Shown here: piece after piece, positions 45,216 to 54,752 of the stretch | Layout: each line of letters begins with the position of its first letter | How positions within the stretch are numbered: the first letter of the stretch is position 1 | NCBI RefSeq assembly: GCF_027213965.1 | Contig: NZ_JAPWGX010000001.1 | Span: 744,001-808,000, forward strand | Direction: 5' to 3' | Source of the DNA: Maritalea porphyrae | GTDB taxonomy: Bacteria; Pseudomonadota; Alphaproteobacteria; Rhizobiales; Devosiaceae | Length of the DNA stretch: 64,000 nt | Notes under the pieces: generated by a model | Databases searched by the model: none | What the model saw: only the letters and a program-made list of their open reading frames with translations | Told to the model about the DNA's origin: nothing | Position numbers and translations under genes: made by a program

Positions 45216-47132
45216 CTAAAGGCGCGGCAAGTAACGTGATTGCGCCGCAAAGCGCAGCCAGTTTTTGTTCTCCGGCTGTGTCCACCCTGCTTCTGCTATG
45301 GCGCTAAGACGCGGGAACACCATGTGGTTGAACAGCTCGCGTGTGATCAAATGTTCAGACCAAATGCACGCTTGCACGCCTTTAAGGCGCTCAAGATGCT
45401 CGTCAGGGAAATCTCCTGCGGCTTCATACTCATATGTGGTTTGCGGTGAAGCGGTGCCGGCCCAGCTTGCGCCGGGTTCCTGCCATTCTTCGGACTGTGC
45501 CATATCAAGGTAATAGGCTTGGCCCGGTGTCATCACCACATCATAACCTTCCTCGGCCAAGGCAATGCCAATTTCAGGCTTTTGCCAAGCGAACATGAGC
45601 GTACCGCCTTCTTTGTCGATGCCGCCGCCGTGTGAGACTTCGTCCCAACCGGCAACGATTTTGCCCTTCTTCTTGATCATCTTTTGCACTTTGCCCAAGA
45701 AGTGAGCTTGCACCTGCATCGTACCGTTCAAACGTTCTTCGTTCATCAAGGCTTCAACCGCTGGAGATTCCATCCAAGAGTTTTCGTCCACTTCATCGCC
45801 ACCCACATGGATGAATTTAGAAGGAAAGAGTTCTGAGATCTCTTCAACTACCGTTTCAATGAATTTATATGTCTGCGGTAGACCGGGGTTGATAGCGTTG
45901 TTTGGATAACCTTGGATAGAGCGATAGCTTTCTTGTGGCTCATCTGGGTCGCGAAGTTCGGGATAGGCCGCCAAAACAGCCGTACAGTGTCCCGGAATAT
46001 CCAGCTCGGGCACAATCTCAACATTCAAGCTCTGGCCGTGGGCGATCAACTGTTTGATCTGCTCTTGCGTATAAAACCCACCATAGGTTTCAAAACCCGA
46101 CCCCAATTGGGCGGGCATGGCTTCGTTTGCGCCGCGCTTTGCGCCAGCGTTAGTGAGTTCAGGATAACCCTTAATCTCCACGCGCCAACCTTCGTCGTCG
46201 CTCAGGTGCCAATGCAGCACATTCATTTTGTTCCACGCCAAAATATCGACAAAGCGTTTTACACTTTCAAAGGGGTAGAATTGGCGAGAAACATCTAAGT
46301 GAGAACCGCGCCACGAAAAGCGGGGCGCATCTTCAATGGAGCCAGCGGATGGGAATTGGAATTTGCTCGGGTCTTCTTTTGGACCATTGATGATCTGTGC
46401 AAGGGAAATCAAGCCATTGATCAGCGCTTTGGCTGAACCATACTGCATTAAAACAACATCTGAAGCGAATTTGATTGCATAGGCTTCTTCAGCAAGTTTT
46501 TCATTTTGTTCAAGGTTAAGCGGCAGACCTGCCGGTACGTCAATCAATGAGAACGGGTTTGGAATGTCCGTGAACAAACGATCGCTCAGGCCATTCACAT
46601 CTGCGGCGGCGGCTTTTTCTGCTCTTGTGGCGCGCGCTACGGTCAGTGCAACAGGTGCGTCGGCGAACTGTGAAACAGAGATTTTGTTTGGCCAAGGCGA
46701 CAGCGAAATCGGCAACTCCAACTTACCTTCTGGCACCAAAACACCCGCTGTTTTGCTTGGTCGCCCTTCAAGCGCCATGTCGCCCGTGGCAACAGTGACG
46801 TGCGTTCCGTCAGCAAGTGTTAGATAGGCGGATTTTGGCCCGTCGTTGCGGTGCTTTGGAATATGGGTGAGTTTTTCAAGTTCAAATGTCCAGCTTTCGC
46901 CCGGCGCAAGCACCAAACCATCGATGGGGTCGAATTCGTGGAAGTTGGCAAACCGACGGATGAATGTGGCGTTGTGAGTGATCACGTCCTTGGACACGCG
47001 CAACAGCGAGGTGTAAGCCAATCGAAAACCACTTACGGGCTTCTCTGACAGATTGGTCAGGGTAAGGATCATCGACCCGTTCTTTGGATCTGTTTCTCGC
47101 CAAATGGCGTTAAGACGGAACTGTGATGTCAT
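45216..47132 (-). CDS. Beta-N-acetylhexosaminidase, GH20
   Basis: 638-residue glycosidase that removes terminal GlcNAc or GalNAc. It has an N-terminal accessory domain (about 1-230) and a GH20 barrel with RFSWRGSHLDVSRQFYP, LHWHLSDDEGWRVEIKGYP and the catalytic Asp-Glu pair in KFIHVGGDEVDE. No signal peptide is present, so it acts in the cytoplasm on imported sugar. AAGAGGAG lies ahead of ATG 47132. Central enzyme of the amino-sugar region. Confidence 0.93.
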   Translation of the reverse strand: MTSQFRLNAIWRETDPKNGSMILTLTNLSEKPVSGFRLAYTSLLRVSKDVITHNATFIRRFANFHEFDPIDGLVLAPGESWTFELEKLTHIPKHRNDGPKSAYLTLADGTHVTVATGDMALEGRPSKTAGVLVPEGKLELPISLSPWPNKISVSQFADAPVALTVARATRAEKAAAADVNGLSDRLFTDIPNPFSLIDVPAGLPLNLEQNEKLAEEAYAIKFASDVVLMQYGSAKALINGLISLAQIINGPKEDPSKFQFPSAGSIEDAPRFSWRGSHLDVSRQFYPFESVKRFVDILAWNKMNVLHWHLSDDEGWRVEIKGYPELTNAGAKRGANEAMPAQLGSGFETYGGFYTQEQIKQLIAHGQSLNVEIVPELDIPGHCTAVLAAYPELRDPDEPQESYRSIQGYPNNAINPGLPQTYKFIETVVEEISELFPSKFIHVGGDEVDENSWMESPAVEALMNEERLNGTMQVQAHFLGKVQKMIKKKGKIVAGWDEVSHGGGIDKEGGTLMFAWQKPEIGIALAEEGYDVVMTPGQAYYLDMAQSEEWQEPGASWAGTASPQTTYEYEAAGDFPDEHLERLKGVQACIWSEHLITRELFNHMVFPRLSAIAEAGWTQPENKNWLRFAAQSRYLPRL

Positions 47133-47189
47133 GATATAAACTCCTCTTACGGGCGTTTTATGGTTGTGAACGTTTGTTTATCTCTGATC

Positions 47190-47969
47190 TTAGAAGTCAG
47201 ATGATTGTGAAAATGTGCCTGCCAATTCAGCTTGACCTGCCGTCAAACCGCAATCAACGGGCAGACAAATCCCGGTAATTGCATTTGCTTTATTGCTGGT
47301 GAGAAAACTCACTGCATCAGCGATGTCTTGTGGGTCCGCGACGCGCTGCAAGGGATACCAACGCTTTGCTTCTTCAAAGACTTGCGGGTTTTGTTTAGCC
47401 CGGTCGTTCCATGCTTGGGTGCGCACCGTGCCCGGAGCAACTGCATTAATGCGCATGCCGAACTTGCCGTATTCAACCGATGCGAACCGGGTGAAGTGCA
47501 CCAGTGCCGCCTTCATGGCGCTATAGCCGGGGTGCCCGTAAACACCGAAGCCATTGACCGAAGCAATGTTGGTAACAATGCCTTGGTTTGCTTTGAATGC
47601 ACTCTCCAGTGTTTTAAAGCAGGCAACCGCGCCTTTTAGATTGATGTCAAAATCACGCTGCCAATTGTCAATTGTGCTTTCTTGAATGGAAGCGCCTGTA
47701 ATTGCACCGACATTATTGACCAACGCTTTTGGCGTACCCAGTTCTTGTGCCACAGCCAACATGGATTGCTGATCTTGCTCGTTCAGAATATCGCATGTAA
47801 GTGCACGGGCCGTACCGCCATTTTTGGTAAAAAGATCGATAGTTTCTTTGTTGAGATCCTCAAGAATATCCAAGCACAGAACGGCAAACCCATCATTTGC
47901 AAGCTGAATAGCAATTGCTCGGCCAATATCGCCGCCAGCCCCTGTGATAATTGCAACTTGTTTGCTCAC
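47190..47969 (-). CDS. SDR-family oxidoreductase
   Basis: 259 residues. Classical SDR: cofactor motif TGAGGDIG near 10-17, NNVGAI, and the catalytic YSAMK with the Ser before it. FabG-like. Substrate not deducible; placed between rpiR and GH20 it probably acts on a sugar or sugar-acid intermediate. Confidence 0.92.
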   Translation of the reverse strand: MSKQVAIITGAGGDIGRAIAIQLANDGFAVLCLDILEDLNKETIDLFTKNGGTARALTCDILNEQDQQSMLAVAQELGTPKALVNNVGAITGASIQESTIDNWQRDFDINLKGAVACFKTLESAFKANQGIVTNIASVNGFGVYGHPGYSAMKAALVHFTRFASVEYGKFGMRINAVAPGTVRTQAWNDRAKQNPQVFEEAKRWYPLQRVADPQDIADAVSFLTSNKANAITGICLPVDCGLTAGQAELAGTFSQSSDF

Positions 47970-47996
47970 AAATCGTATCCCTATTTAGTCATGGCG

Positions 47997-48863
47997 CTAG
48001 TCGCCCAAAGGTTGAGAATCATCACCATCGCGATGAGTGACCAGTTGGCTCTTGATCCGCCGCAGTGGCTCGATCGCCAAGTCTTTGCGCTTGATCGCAA
48101 CCAAATGGGCAACAATGTCGATGGCAGCCAAAAAGGCGAAACGTGCAGAAGAAGGTCGCAATACGTCGACGCCCTCAGCCAAATCGATGCCGATATTTGT
48201 TGCTGCGGTCTCCGCCACCAAACTATTTGGTTTGCTGATCGTGATCACCTTCGCACCATAGCCAGATGCAACGTCCAATGCCCGCACCAATTCTCGATTG
48301 CGTCCAGAAATGGATAGACCAATGACCACGTCATTTGCGGACACGGTCGATGCGGTCATCAGTTGCATCGAGTGGTCATTTGAAGAGGATGTGCGCAAAC
48401 CCAATCGAAATAAGCGGTTTTGCAACTCACCAGCGAACAAAGACGAGTTACCGCCTGAACCAAAAGCATAGACCATATCAGCCTTGGCAATAGCTGTCGC
48501 AGCTGCGTCTATCGCGTCCATATCTAGATGATCGTGCAAAGAGTGTAGCACCGACTGGGCGCGGGTTAAGATGGTTTCGACAACTTCTTGCACGTTGGTG
48601 GCGTTAGATTGGGGTTCTTCATATCGCTGACCGATAAAGGCGCTCTGCGCCAAACGGACCTTGAACTCAGAAAAACTCTGACACCCAAGCCGGCGACAAA
48701 AACGTGTAACCGTTGGTGGCGATACTTCAGCACGAGCTGCCAACTCAATAATGGACGCGTTCACCGCGAAGGGGCGATCATCAAATATGATGCCCGCTAT
48801 GCGCTGTTCTGAGCGTGATAGCCCATCCATTTCTTGGCTTAATGTACCTAGAATATCGACCAT
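47997..48863 (-). CDS. MurR/RpiR-family regulator
   Basis: 288 residues. N-terminal HTH_6 (SIIELAARAEVSPPTVTRFCRRLG) and C-terminal SIS sugar-phosphate isomerase domain (VYAFGSGGNSSLFAGEL, VVIGLSISGRNRELV). Such regulators bind phosphosugars, e.g. MurNAc- or GlcNAc-6-phosphate. The ATG at 48863 is used; 16 upstream residues in frame are unlikely. Candidate binder of the A/T-rich motif at 49.3 and 59 kb. Confidence 0.92.
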   Translation of the reverse strand: MVDILGTLSQEMDGLSRSEQRIAGIIFDDRPFAVNASIIELAARAEVSPPTVTRFCRRLGCQSFSEFKVRLAQSAFIGQRYEEPQSNATNVQEVVETILTRAQSVLHSLHDHLDMDAIDAAATAIAKADMVYAFGSGGNSSLFAGELQNRLFRLGLRTSSSNDHSMQLMTASTVSANDVVIGLSISGRNRELVRALDVASGYGAKVITISKPNSLVAETAATNIGIDLAEGVDVLRPSSARFAFLAAIDIVAHLVAIKRKDLAIEPLRRIKSQLVTHRDGDDSQPLGD

Positions 48864-48871
48864 ATTGCTAT

Positions 48872-49270
48872 TTAGCCTCGTGACTTTCGATTGGGATCGA
48901 AAGCAACACAATCCACTTCTACCTTGCAGTCAACCATTAGCGCGGATTGCACACAGGCGCGCGCGGGCGGATGTTCGCCAAAATAGCTCTTATATACGCC
49001 ATTGAACGACCAGAAATCACGCGGATCATCAAGCCAAACGCCAATGCGCACGATATGTTCTGTGCCGTAGCCAGCCTCATCCAATATTGCCAACAAGTTT
49101 TTGATTGCTACATGTGTCTGCTCAACAATATTGCCACCAACGACTTCACCGTCTACCATGGCAACCTGACCAGAAACGTGCAGCCAACCATCGGCTTCCA
49201 CGGCCCGCGCAAAGGGGAGATTTTGGCCACCTGCGCCGCTTTTTTCGGCACCATAACGGATGATTGACAT
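48872..49270 (-). CDS. RidA-family protein
   Basis: 132 residues of the YjgF/YER057c/UK114 family, with ARAVEADGWLHVSGQVAMVDG and the C-terminal PARACVQSALMVDCKVEVDCVAF. The arginine of the deaminase site is in PPARACVQ. RidA removes reactive 2-aminoacrylate or imines formed by PLP enzymes, fitting the DSD1-like enzyme in the same region. First gene of the leftward operon. Confidence 0.9.
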   Translation of the reverse strand: MSIIRYGAEKSGAGGQNLPFARAVEADGWLHVSGQVAMVDGEVVGGNIVEQTHVAIKNLLAILDEAGYGTEHIVRIGVWLDDPRDFWSFNGVYKSYFGEHPPARACVQSALMVDCKVEVDCVAFDPNRKSRG

Positions 49271-49291
49271 TTCAGTTCTCCAACGAATTTA

Positions 49292-49380
49292 TGTAAATTA
49301 TTTTCTTGTTGATTGACATATCAACAGAATTAGGCGAGTTTTTCCATAGAAAAAACACAAAAAATGAAAATAATTTGTCA
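49292..49380. promoter_or_regulatory. Divergent control region with two RpiR-type motif copies
   Basis: TGTAAATTATTTTC at 49292-49305 and its inverted relative GAAAATAATTTGTC at 49366-49379, sharing 11 identical bases. They flank the promoter between ridA and the rightward operon. The right copy ends at the base before the ATG at 49380 and takes the place of a ribosome site. Similar motifs recur at 58965 and 59040. Confidence 0.7.
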
Positions 49381-49865
49381 TGTCATCACAATTTACAAAT
49401 CCGTTTCCAAATTCCGATCCAGATCGTTCTGCGATTTGGGAGATGCTTGTTGAGCGCGATATCACTGCCTTTTTGGCGGCAGATTGGTCAACGGTCGAAA
49501 ATGACTTCGCGCCAGATCGGTTCATGGGCGTACATGGTCATAATAATGCCAACCCAGATCACTGGCGTTTGGCATTCCCTTCCCTTGACGAATATCGTGA
49601 CGAGTGGCTGCGTCAAGCGCAGGAGTTCCAAAAAGAGAGCTACCAAGACGACCCGCGGACAGCAATTTTTTCTGCCACTGTTTTGCGCGACATTGAAATC
49701 AATGGCGACCGCGCGATTGTGCACAAGAAGTTTGGCGGCCACATCACCAAAACTGATGGCAGCAAAGACATTTTGAACTGGCAAACAGTCTATTATTGTC
49801 ACCGAATTGGCGGCACTTGGAAGATTGCTGGCTTTAATGGCTATTTGCCAAACCCAATGGGTTAG
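49380..49865 (+). CDS. SnoaL/NTF2-like protein
   Basis: 161 residues with an NTF2-like cone fold as judged from WEMLVERDITAFLAADWSTVENDFAPDRF and the C-terminal GGTWKIAGFNGYLPNP. Members are isomerases, hydrolases or binding proteins; function here unknown. No Shine-Dalgarno sequence; the start abuts the operator-like motif. 11 bases before the second M81 gene. Confidence 0.8.
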   Translation: MSSQFTNPFPNSDPDRSAIWEMLVERDITAFLAADWSTVENDFAPDRFMGVHGHNNANPDHWRLAFPSLDEYRDEWLRQAQEFQKESYQDDPRTAIFSATVLRDIEINGDRAIVHKKFGGHITKTDGSKDILNWQTVYYCHRIGGTWKIAGFNGYLPNPMG

Positions 49866-49876
49866 GCCCACCTATT

Positions 49877-51358
49877 ATGACCAAACGCTTTTTTACCGCT
49901 GTTCTTGCCACCGAATCCAATACGTTTTCGCCTATCGCCATTGATCGGCGTGGGTTTGAAGCATCGCTTTATGCCCGCCCTGGCGAGCACCCAGAAACAC
50001 CAACGCTTTGTTCTGCACCTTTGACCGAAGGGCGAAAATGGGCAGCCGAACGCGGTTATGAGTGGATCGAAGGCACGGCCGCATGGGCAGATCCAGCTGG
50101 ATTGATCAATCGACAGGCCTATGAAGGGCTGCGAGATGAGATATTAGAGCAACTTCAAAAAGCCATGCCGGTGGACGGGGTTGTGCTGGGTTTACACGGC
50201 GCGATGGTGGCGAACGGGTATGACGATCCAGAAGGTGATTTGTTGTCGCGCATTCGTGGGATTGTTGGACCAGATGTCATTGTGTGTGCCACGTTTGATC
50301 CACACAGCCAACTGACAAAGCAGCGCGTGGATGCGCTTGATTTCTTCCTCGCGTTCAAAGAATTCCCGCATATTGATTTTGTCGAACGGGCGCAAGATTT
50401 GCTGCGCATACTTGATGAGACTCTTGCGGGCAACGTTACGCCTTCAGTGTCGGTATTTGACTGCAAAATGATAGATGTATTCCCGACATCATTTGAGCCA
50501 ATGCGTTCATTTGTTGATGACATCATCAAGCTAGAAGATGCCGACACTGAAGTGCTGTCTGTTTCCATCATCCACGGCTTCATGGCGTCCGATGTGCCTG
50601 AAATGGGCAGCAAGTTGGTTGTGGTGACCAACAACAATAAAGCAAAAGGCGACAAGTTGGCCCACGATTTGGGCATGCGTTTATTTGACATGCGCGGCAA
50701 AGTTATGCCCGAGCAGATGGATGAAGTGCAGGCCGTTAAGGAGGCCATGCAAACCTCCAGCGATAAGCCGGTTGTGATCACCGATGTGTGGGACAATCCG
50801 GGTGGTGGCACGGCGGGCGACGCCACCGTACTACTTGCAGAACTCATCGCGAAGGGGGCCAAAAATGTCGCTGTTGGCACCATTTGGGACCCGATTGCGG
50901 TGCAGATTTGTTTCGCTGCTGGCGAAGGCGCAACCGTTCCCTTGCGGTTTGGCGCCAAATCAGCCCCGCATACCGGTTCGCCAATCGATAAGAGTGTGAC
51001 GATTAAGAAACTGGTCGCCGGTGCCGAGCAGAGATTCGGTGATAGTTTTGTGCCCATGGGCGATATCGCCACCATCGAGTTTGATGGCATTCAAGTGGTG
51101 CTGAATTCCACGCGGGCGCAGAGTTTTGATAAGAGCCTTTTCACTGTTGCGGGCATTGATTATGCGGCAAAAGACATTTTGTTGATAAAATCAACCAATC
51201 ATTTCTATGATTCATTTGCACCAATCGCTGCAAAGATATTATATTGCTCCGCAGGACGACCCTATCCAAACAACCCAGCGACCAACGCTTACATTAAAGC
51301 GCCAAAAGACATTTGGCCTATGATTGAAGATCCACATGGACTTTCAAGCGCGGTTTAA
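49877..51358 (+). CDS. M81 family metallopeptidase (MlrC-like), copy 2
   Basis: 493 residues. ATESNTFSPIAIDRRGFE at the start, LGLHGAMVANGYDDPEGDLL, TFDPHSQL and VITDVWDNPGGGTAGDATVLL correspond to motifs of copy 1 at 43751, but the two are clearly divergent, not a recent duplication. Having one in each arm of the divergent operon suggests two substrates or a heteromeric enzyme. It lies between NTF2-like and DSD1-like genes. Confidence 0.9.
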   Translation: MTKRFFTAVLATESNTFSPIAIDRRGFEASLYARPGEHPETPTLCSAPLTEGRKWAAERGYEWIEGTAAWADPAGLINRQAYEGLRDEILEQLQKAMPVDGVVLGLHGAMVANGYDDPEGDLLSRIRGIVGPDVIVCATFDPHSQLTKQRVDALDFFLAFKEFPHIDFVERAQDLLRILDETLAGNVTPSVSVFDCKMIDVFPTSFEPMRSFVDDIIKLEDADTEVLSVSIIHGFMASDVPEMGSKLVVVTNNNKAKGDKLAHDLGMRLFDMRGKVMPEQMDEVQAVKEAMQTSSDKPVVITDVWDNPGGGTAGDATVLLAELIAKGAKNVAVGTIWDPIAVQICFAAGEGATVPLRFGAKSAPHTGSPIDKSVTIKKLVAGAEQRFGDSFVPMGDIATIEFDGIQVVLNSTRAQSFDKSLFTVAGIDYAAKDILLIKSTNHFYDSFAPIAAKILYCSAGRPYPNNPATNAYIKAPKDIWPMIEDPHGLSSAV

Positions 51359-51406
51359 TTTGTTTGACACTAGGTCACTGATATTTGCAAGAAGCGGTAT
51401 GCACCC

Positions 51407-52474
51407 ATGGCACAACAAGGTTCAATTTATTCCCTCTCCACACCAGCTGTTTTGATCGACGAAACCATTGTCGATAAGAACATTATGCGGGTGCAAAACT
51501 ACATGGACCAAGCAGGCTTGAAGGCGCGGCCGCACATCAAAACCCACAAAATTCCTGAGTTCGCAAAAAAGCAATTGGCCGCGGGCGCTATTGGCATTAC
51601 GTGCCAAAAGATCTCTGAGGCGCAGATTTTTGCAGATGCTGGGATCACTGACATTTTGTTGACGTTCAACATTATGGGAGCTGAAAAGCTTGATTCCCTC
51701 AAAGCTTTGCATGAACAAATCACGCTATCGGTTGTCGCCGATAGCCGTGAAACTGTTGATGGCTTAGCCGCCACGATGGACGAAAAACACCCCTTGCGGG
51801 TGATGGTGGAATGCGACACAGGCGGTCAACGTTGTGGCGTGCAAACGCCGCGCGAAGCACGTGATCTCGCGCAATATATAGCCGACAAACCAAGCCTTAC
51901 ATTCATTGGGTTGATGACATACCCAATGCCAAACGCTGAAGACGATGTAGAAGCGTTCTTCGAACAGACTGCTGGACTGTTAAAAGAAGCTGGGCTTGAG
52001 TGCGAGGTTTTCTCAACCGGGGGATCGCCAAGCCTGTTTAGTGCTGAGCGCGCAACCATTGCCAATGAATATCGCGCAGGCACCTATATCTACAACGATC
52101 GATCACTCGTGCGTGCTGGCCATTGCGGTTTTGATGATTGCGCCATGCATATCCTGACTACCGTTGTGTCGCGTCCAACGCAGGACCGCGCTGTTTTGGA
52201 TGCTGGCTCTAAGGCCCTTACCTCAGACCTGTTGGGCTTCGCCGATTTTGGTTATGTGGTTGATTATCCCGAAGCCGTGATTACCGGCCTGTCAGAGGAA
52301 CATGCGGTTGTTGATCTTTCAGCTTGTTCGAAAAAACCCAAAATTGGCGAGAAGATTCGCATCATTCCAAACCATACATGCGTGGTTTCAAACTTGATGA
52401 GCCACATATATGTGCACAAGAGTGGTGTATTTGATCGCAAATTGGACGTGGCTGCGCGCGGCAAAGTTTGGTGA
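51407..52474 (+). CDS. PLP-dependent DSD1/D-threonine aldolase-like enzyme
   Basis: 355 residues. Alanine-racemase N-terminal barrel with the PLP lysine probably Lys45 in RPHIKTHK, and a C-terminal domain with the metal-binding block IPNHTCVVSNLM. These features define D-serine dehydratase (DSD1) and D-threonine aldolase enzymes acting on D-3-hydroxy amino acids. The product of dehydration would be an enamine, a substrate for the RidA encoded across the promoter. Exact substrate unknown. Confidence 0.9.
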   Translation: MAQQGSIYSLSTPAVLIDETIVDKNIMRVQNYMDQAGLKARPHIKTHKIPEFAKKQLAAGAIGITCQKISEAQIFADAGITDILLTFNIMGAEKLDSLKALHEQITLSVVADSRETVDGLAATMDEKHPLRVMVECDTGGQRCGVQTPREARDLAQYIADKPSLTFIGLMTYPMPNAEDDVEAFFEQTAGLLKEAGLECEVFSTGGSPSLFSAERATIANEYRAGTYIYNDRSLVRAGHCGFDDCAMHILTTVVSRPTQDRAVLDAGSKALTSDLLGFADFGYVVDYPEAVITGLSEEHAVVDLSACSKKPKIGEKIRIIPNHTCVVSNLMSHIYVHKSGVFDRKLDVAARGKVW

Positions 52475-52477
52475 GGA

Positions 52478-52924
52478 CTAGTCACGAATAGTTGGATTAA
52501 AGACCGCCATCATTGTGGCGGTCATAGTGGCGACTGTTTTTGACTTTGTGTCGCGGTCAAACGCGATTACTTCGGCTTCACAAAAGCTAATGTTTTTACC
52601 CGGTTTGATAACCCGGCCAACAATCGTAAATGTTTCGCCACTCGCTGGCCGCAAAAGGCTAGTCTTGAATTCAACACTCAAGACAGCCGCATCCTCTGGC
52701 ATCAGCGAAAAAGCCGCATATCCACACGCGGTATCTAGGGCAGTGGTGATTATGCCCGCATGCATAAACCCGTGTTGCTGCGTGAATTTGGAATTGAAGG
52801 GCAGATCCAGAACAACTTTGCCCGGCTCAACACTTCGCATCGTCAATCCAATCGACTTGCAGGCCGCTTGCAGCGCAAAACTCTTGCGAACACGTTCTTC
52901 AAATTTCTCAACCGCGGGTATCAT
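52478..52924 (-). CDS. PaaI-type hotdog thioesterase
   Basis: 148 residues with the hotdog motif KFTQQHGFMHAGIITTALDTACGYAAFS. Such enzymes hydrolyse acyl-CoA thioesters. Three bases from the end of the convergent DSD1-like gene; single gene, no link seen to the sugar cluster. Confidence 0.88.
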   Translation of the reverse strand: MIPAVEKFEERVRKSFALQAACKSIGLTMRSVEPGKVVLDLPFNSKFTQQHGFMHAGIITTALDTACGYAAFSLMPEDAAVLSVEFKTSLLRPASGETFTIVGRVIKPGKNISFCEAEVIAFDRDTKSKTVATMTATMMAVFNPTIRD

Positions 52925-53090
52925 TTGCCACCTTTTATGAACGATTGTTCAATTACATCGAGTTTAGAACAACTATGCTGGCGGTGTAAACTCCGTCCGT
53001 TTTGGCGTAATATTGACGATCATTGTCGTTTAAGCCACTAGCAACATCGATCATTTTAGCGGAAATTGGCTCCAACAAAGGAGCTGACTT

Positions 53091-53480
53091 ATGAACCAAC
53101 ACCAAGACCTATTGGACGCTGTGTCTATCTATCTCGACGCTATTTATTACTGCGACGTGGAGAAACTGGACAAGGTGTTCCACCCCGCCTCTAGCCTTTT
53201 TGATGCTGACGAGGGCAAAATATTTGTAGACCCGATTGCAAGCTTTCGTGCGGATGTCGCGTCCCGGCCCTCACCTGCCAGCATCAACCAAAAACGCAAA
53301 GATGAAATCATCACCATTGATTGGTTGTCGCCAATAAGCGCAACGGTGAAGTTACGGCTGCACGCACATGACAATGTTTTTGCTGACCATCTGGCTTTGG
53401 TCTTGGGTGAAAACGGATGGCAGATCGTTTCCAAAGTTTGGCGTTTGGAAGGGAAAACAGAGATAGAGTACAACGAATAG
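53091..53480 (+). CDS. NTF2/lumazine-binding-like small protein
   Basis: 129 residues with LLDAVSIYLDAIYYCDVEKLDKVFHPASSLFD and the C-terminal ENGWQIVSKVWRLEG, the pattern of putative lumazine-binding (NTF2 superfamily) proteins. AAAGGAG precedes the ATG. Function unknown. Followed by a bidirectional terminator. Confidence 0.8.
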   Translation: MNQHQDLLDAVSIYLDAIYYCDVEKLDKVFHPASSLFDADEGKIFVDPIASFRADVASRPSPASINQKRKDEIITIDWLSPISATVKLRLHAHDNVFADHLALVLGENGWQIVSKVWRLEGKTEIEYNE

Positions 53481-53487
53481 TCAAAAG

Positions 53488-53515
53488 AAAAGCCCCGTCA
53501 AAAACGGGGCTTTTT
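53488..53515. terminator. Bidirectional terminator
   Basis: GCCCCGT-CAAAA-ACGGGGC stem with A-run before and TTTTT after, between convergent NTF2-like and sugar-transport ATPase genes. Confidence 0.92.
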
Positions 53516-53556
53516 AGGGTCGTGGGGAGGAACGTTAGGGGTTGTCCGAACCGCCC

Positions 53557-54687
53557 TTAGGCGATTTCGGGAACACCCAAAGTCGATAGATCAACATTGC
53601 GCTCAAAAGCACTGCCATCTTCATCAAACAAGTGACAATCTGCTGCGTTAACGCCGATAGTGAAATCCGCATTGGCTCTGATGGGGGCCGTACCTTCTTG
53701 AACAGTACAGAACACTTCCTCATCACCTGGCAAATTGGCATAGGTCACCGTGTGAATACCAAGGCGTTCAACTACATTCGCGTGCAGGCTCAACGTTAGG
53801 TCTGATTTTTCCAAACGCGTGTGCTCTGGACGAATGCCAAGGGTGAGTGTTTTGCCTTCAAGGCCGTCACGTGGGGCGACGGGAATGGTTACTTCACCCG
53901 CACCGGCAACTTTGACTTTTACACCGGTTTTGGTGGCGCCGGTACATTCAACCTGAATGAAATTCATCTTTGGGTTGCCGATAAACCCGGCGACGAAAAG
54001 ATTGTCAGGCTTGTGATACAACTCAAGCGGCGTACCAACTTGTGCGATCATGCCGCCATCCAAAACCACAATGCGGTCGGCCATGGTCATGGCTTCCACT
54101 TGATCGTGGGTCACATAGATCATGGTGGCATCTAGGTCGTGATGCAGTTTTGTCAATTCTACGCGCATGGTCGCCCGCAGCGCCGCATCTAGATTTGACA
54201 AAGGCTCGTCGAACAAGAAAACGCTTGGTTCGCGCACAATGGCTCGACCAATGGCCACACGCTGGCGCTGACCGCCGGACAATTCGCCTGGCTTGTGCTG
54301 CAAACGATCATCAAGCTTTAGAATGCCTGATGCAATCATCACTTTCTTTTCGACTTCTTCGTTCGATAGTTTGTCGACGCGAAGCGGGAACGCAATGTTC
54401 TCATAAACTGTCATGTGCGGGTAAAGCGCATAGGATTGAAACACCATGGCAATTCCGCGTTTTGCTGGCGCCAGTGCATTTACGATCAGGTCGTCAATAT
54501 GCACGTCGCCTTCGGAGATTTCTTCAAGCCCGGCGATCATGCGCAACAAGGTTGATTTGCCGCAGCCAGATGGCCCAACGAATACGATGAATTCACCGTG
54601 CTTCACGTCTAGTGAAACACCCTTGATGACTTCAGCTGTACCGAACCGCTTTTTTACATTATCGAGCTTGAGTTGACCCACGGCCAT
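53557..54687 (-). CDS. Sugar ABC transporter ATP-binding protein (UgpC/MalK type)
   Basis: 376 residues with the complete CUT1 ATPase: Walker [10 protein letters not shown], signature [16 protein letters not shown], Walker [29 protein letters not shown], and a C-terminal TOBE domain ([14 protein letters not shown]). Start at ATG 54687. It is closely similar to the truncated ATPase at 1-742. Last gene of the five-gene leftward transport operon. Confidence 0.93.
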   Translation of the reverse strand: MAVGQLKLDNVKKRFGTAEVIKGVSLDVKHGEFIVFVGPSGCGKSTLLRMIAGLEEISEGDVHIDDLIVNALAPAKRGIAMVFQSYALYPHMTVYENIAFPLRVDKLSNEEVEKKVMIASGILKLDDRLQHKPGELSGGQRQRVAIGRAIVREPSVFLFDEPLSNLDAALRATMRVELTKLHHDLDATMIYVTHDQVEAMTMADRIVVLDGGMIAQVGTPLELYHKPDNLFVAGFIGNPKMNFIQVECTGATKTGVKVKVAGAGEVTIPVAPRDGLEGKTLTLGIRPEHTRLEKSDLTLSLHANVVERLGIHTVTYANLPGDEEVFCTVQEGTAPIRANADFTIGVNAADCHLFDEDGSAFERNVDLSTLGVPEIA

Positions 54688-54714
54688 TCTCCCAATTACT
54701 AGAATTCTTGAAGG

Positions 54715-54745
54715 GTGAGACCCGGCCAATTTCGCCGGATCTCAC
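54715..54745 (-). other. Hairpin between binding-protein and ATPase genes
   Basis: GTGAGA...TCTCAC outside and CCGGC...GCCGG inside, one mismatch, 7-base loop. It follows the binding-protein stop by eight bases without a T run, like the hairpin after aglE, and may stabilise the binding-protein mRNA. Confidence 0.6.
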
Positions 54746-54752
54746 TATTTGC

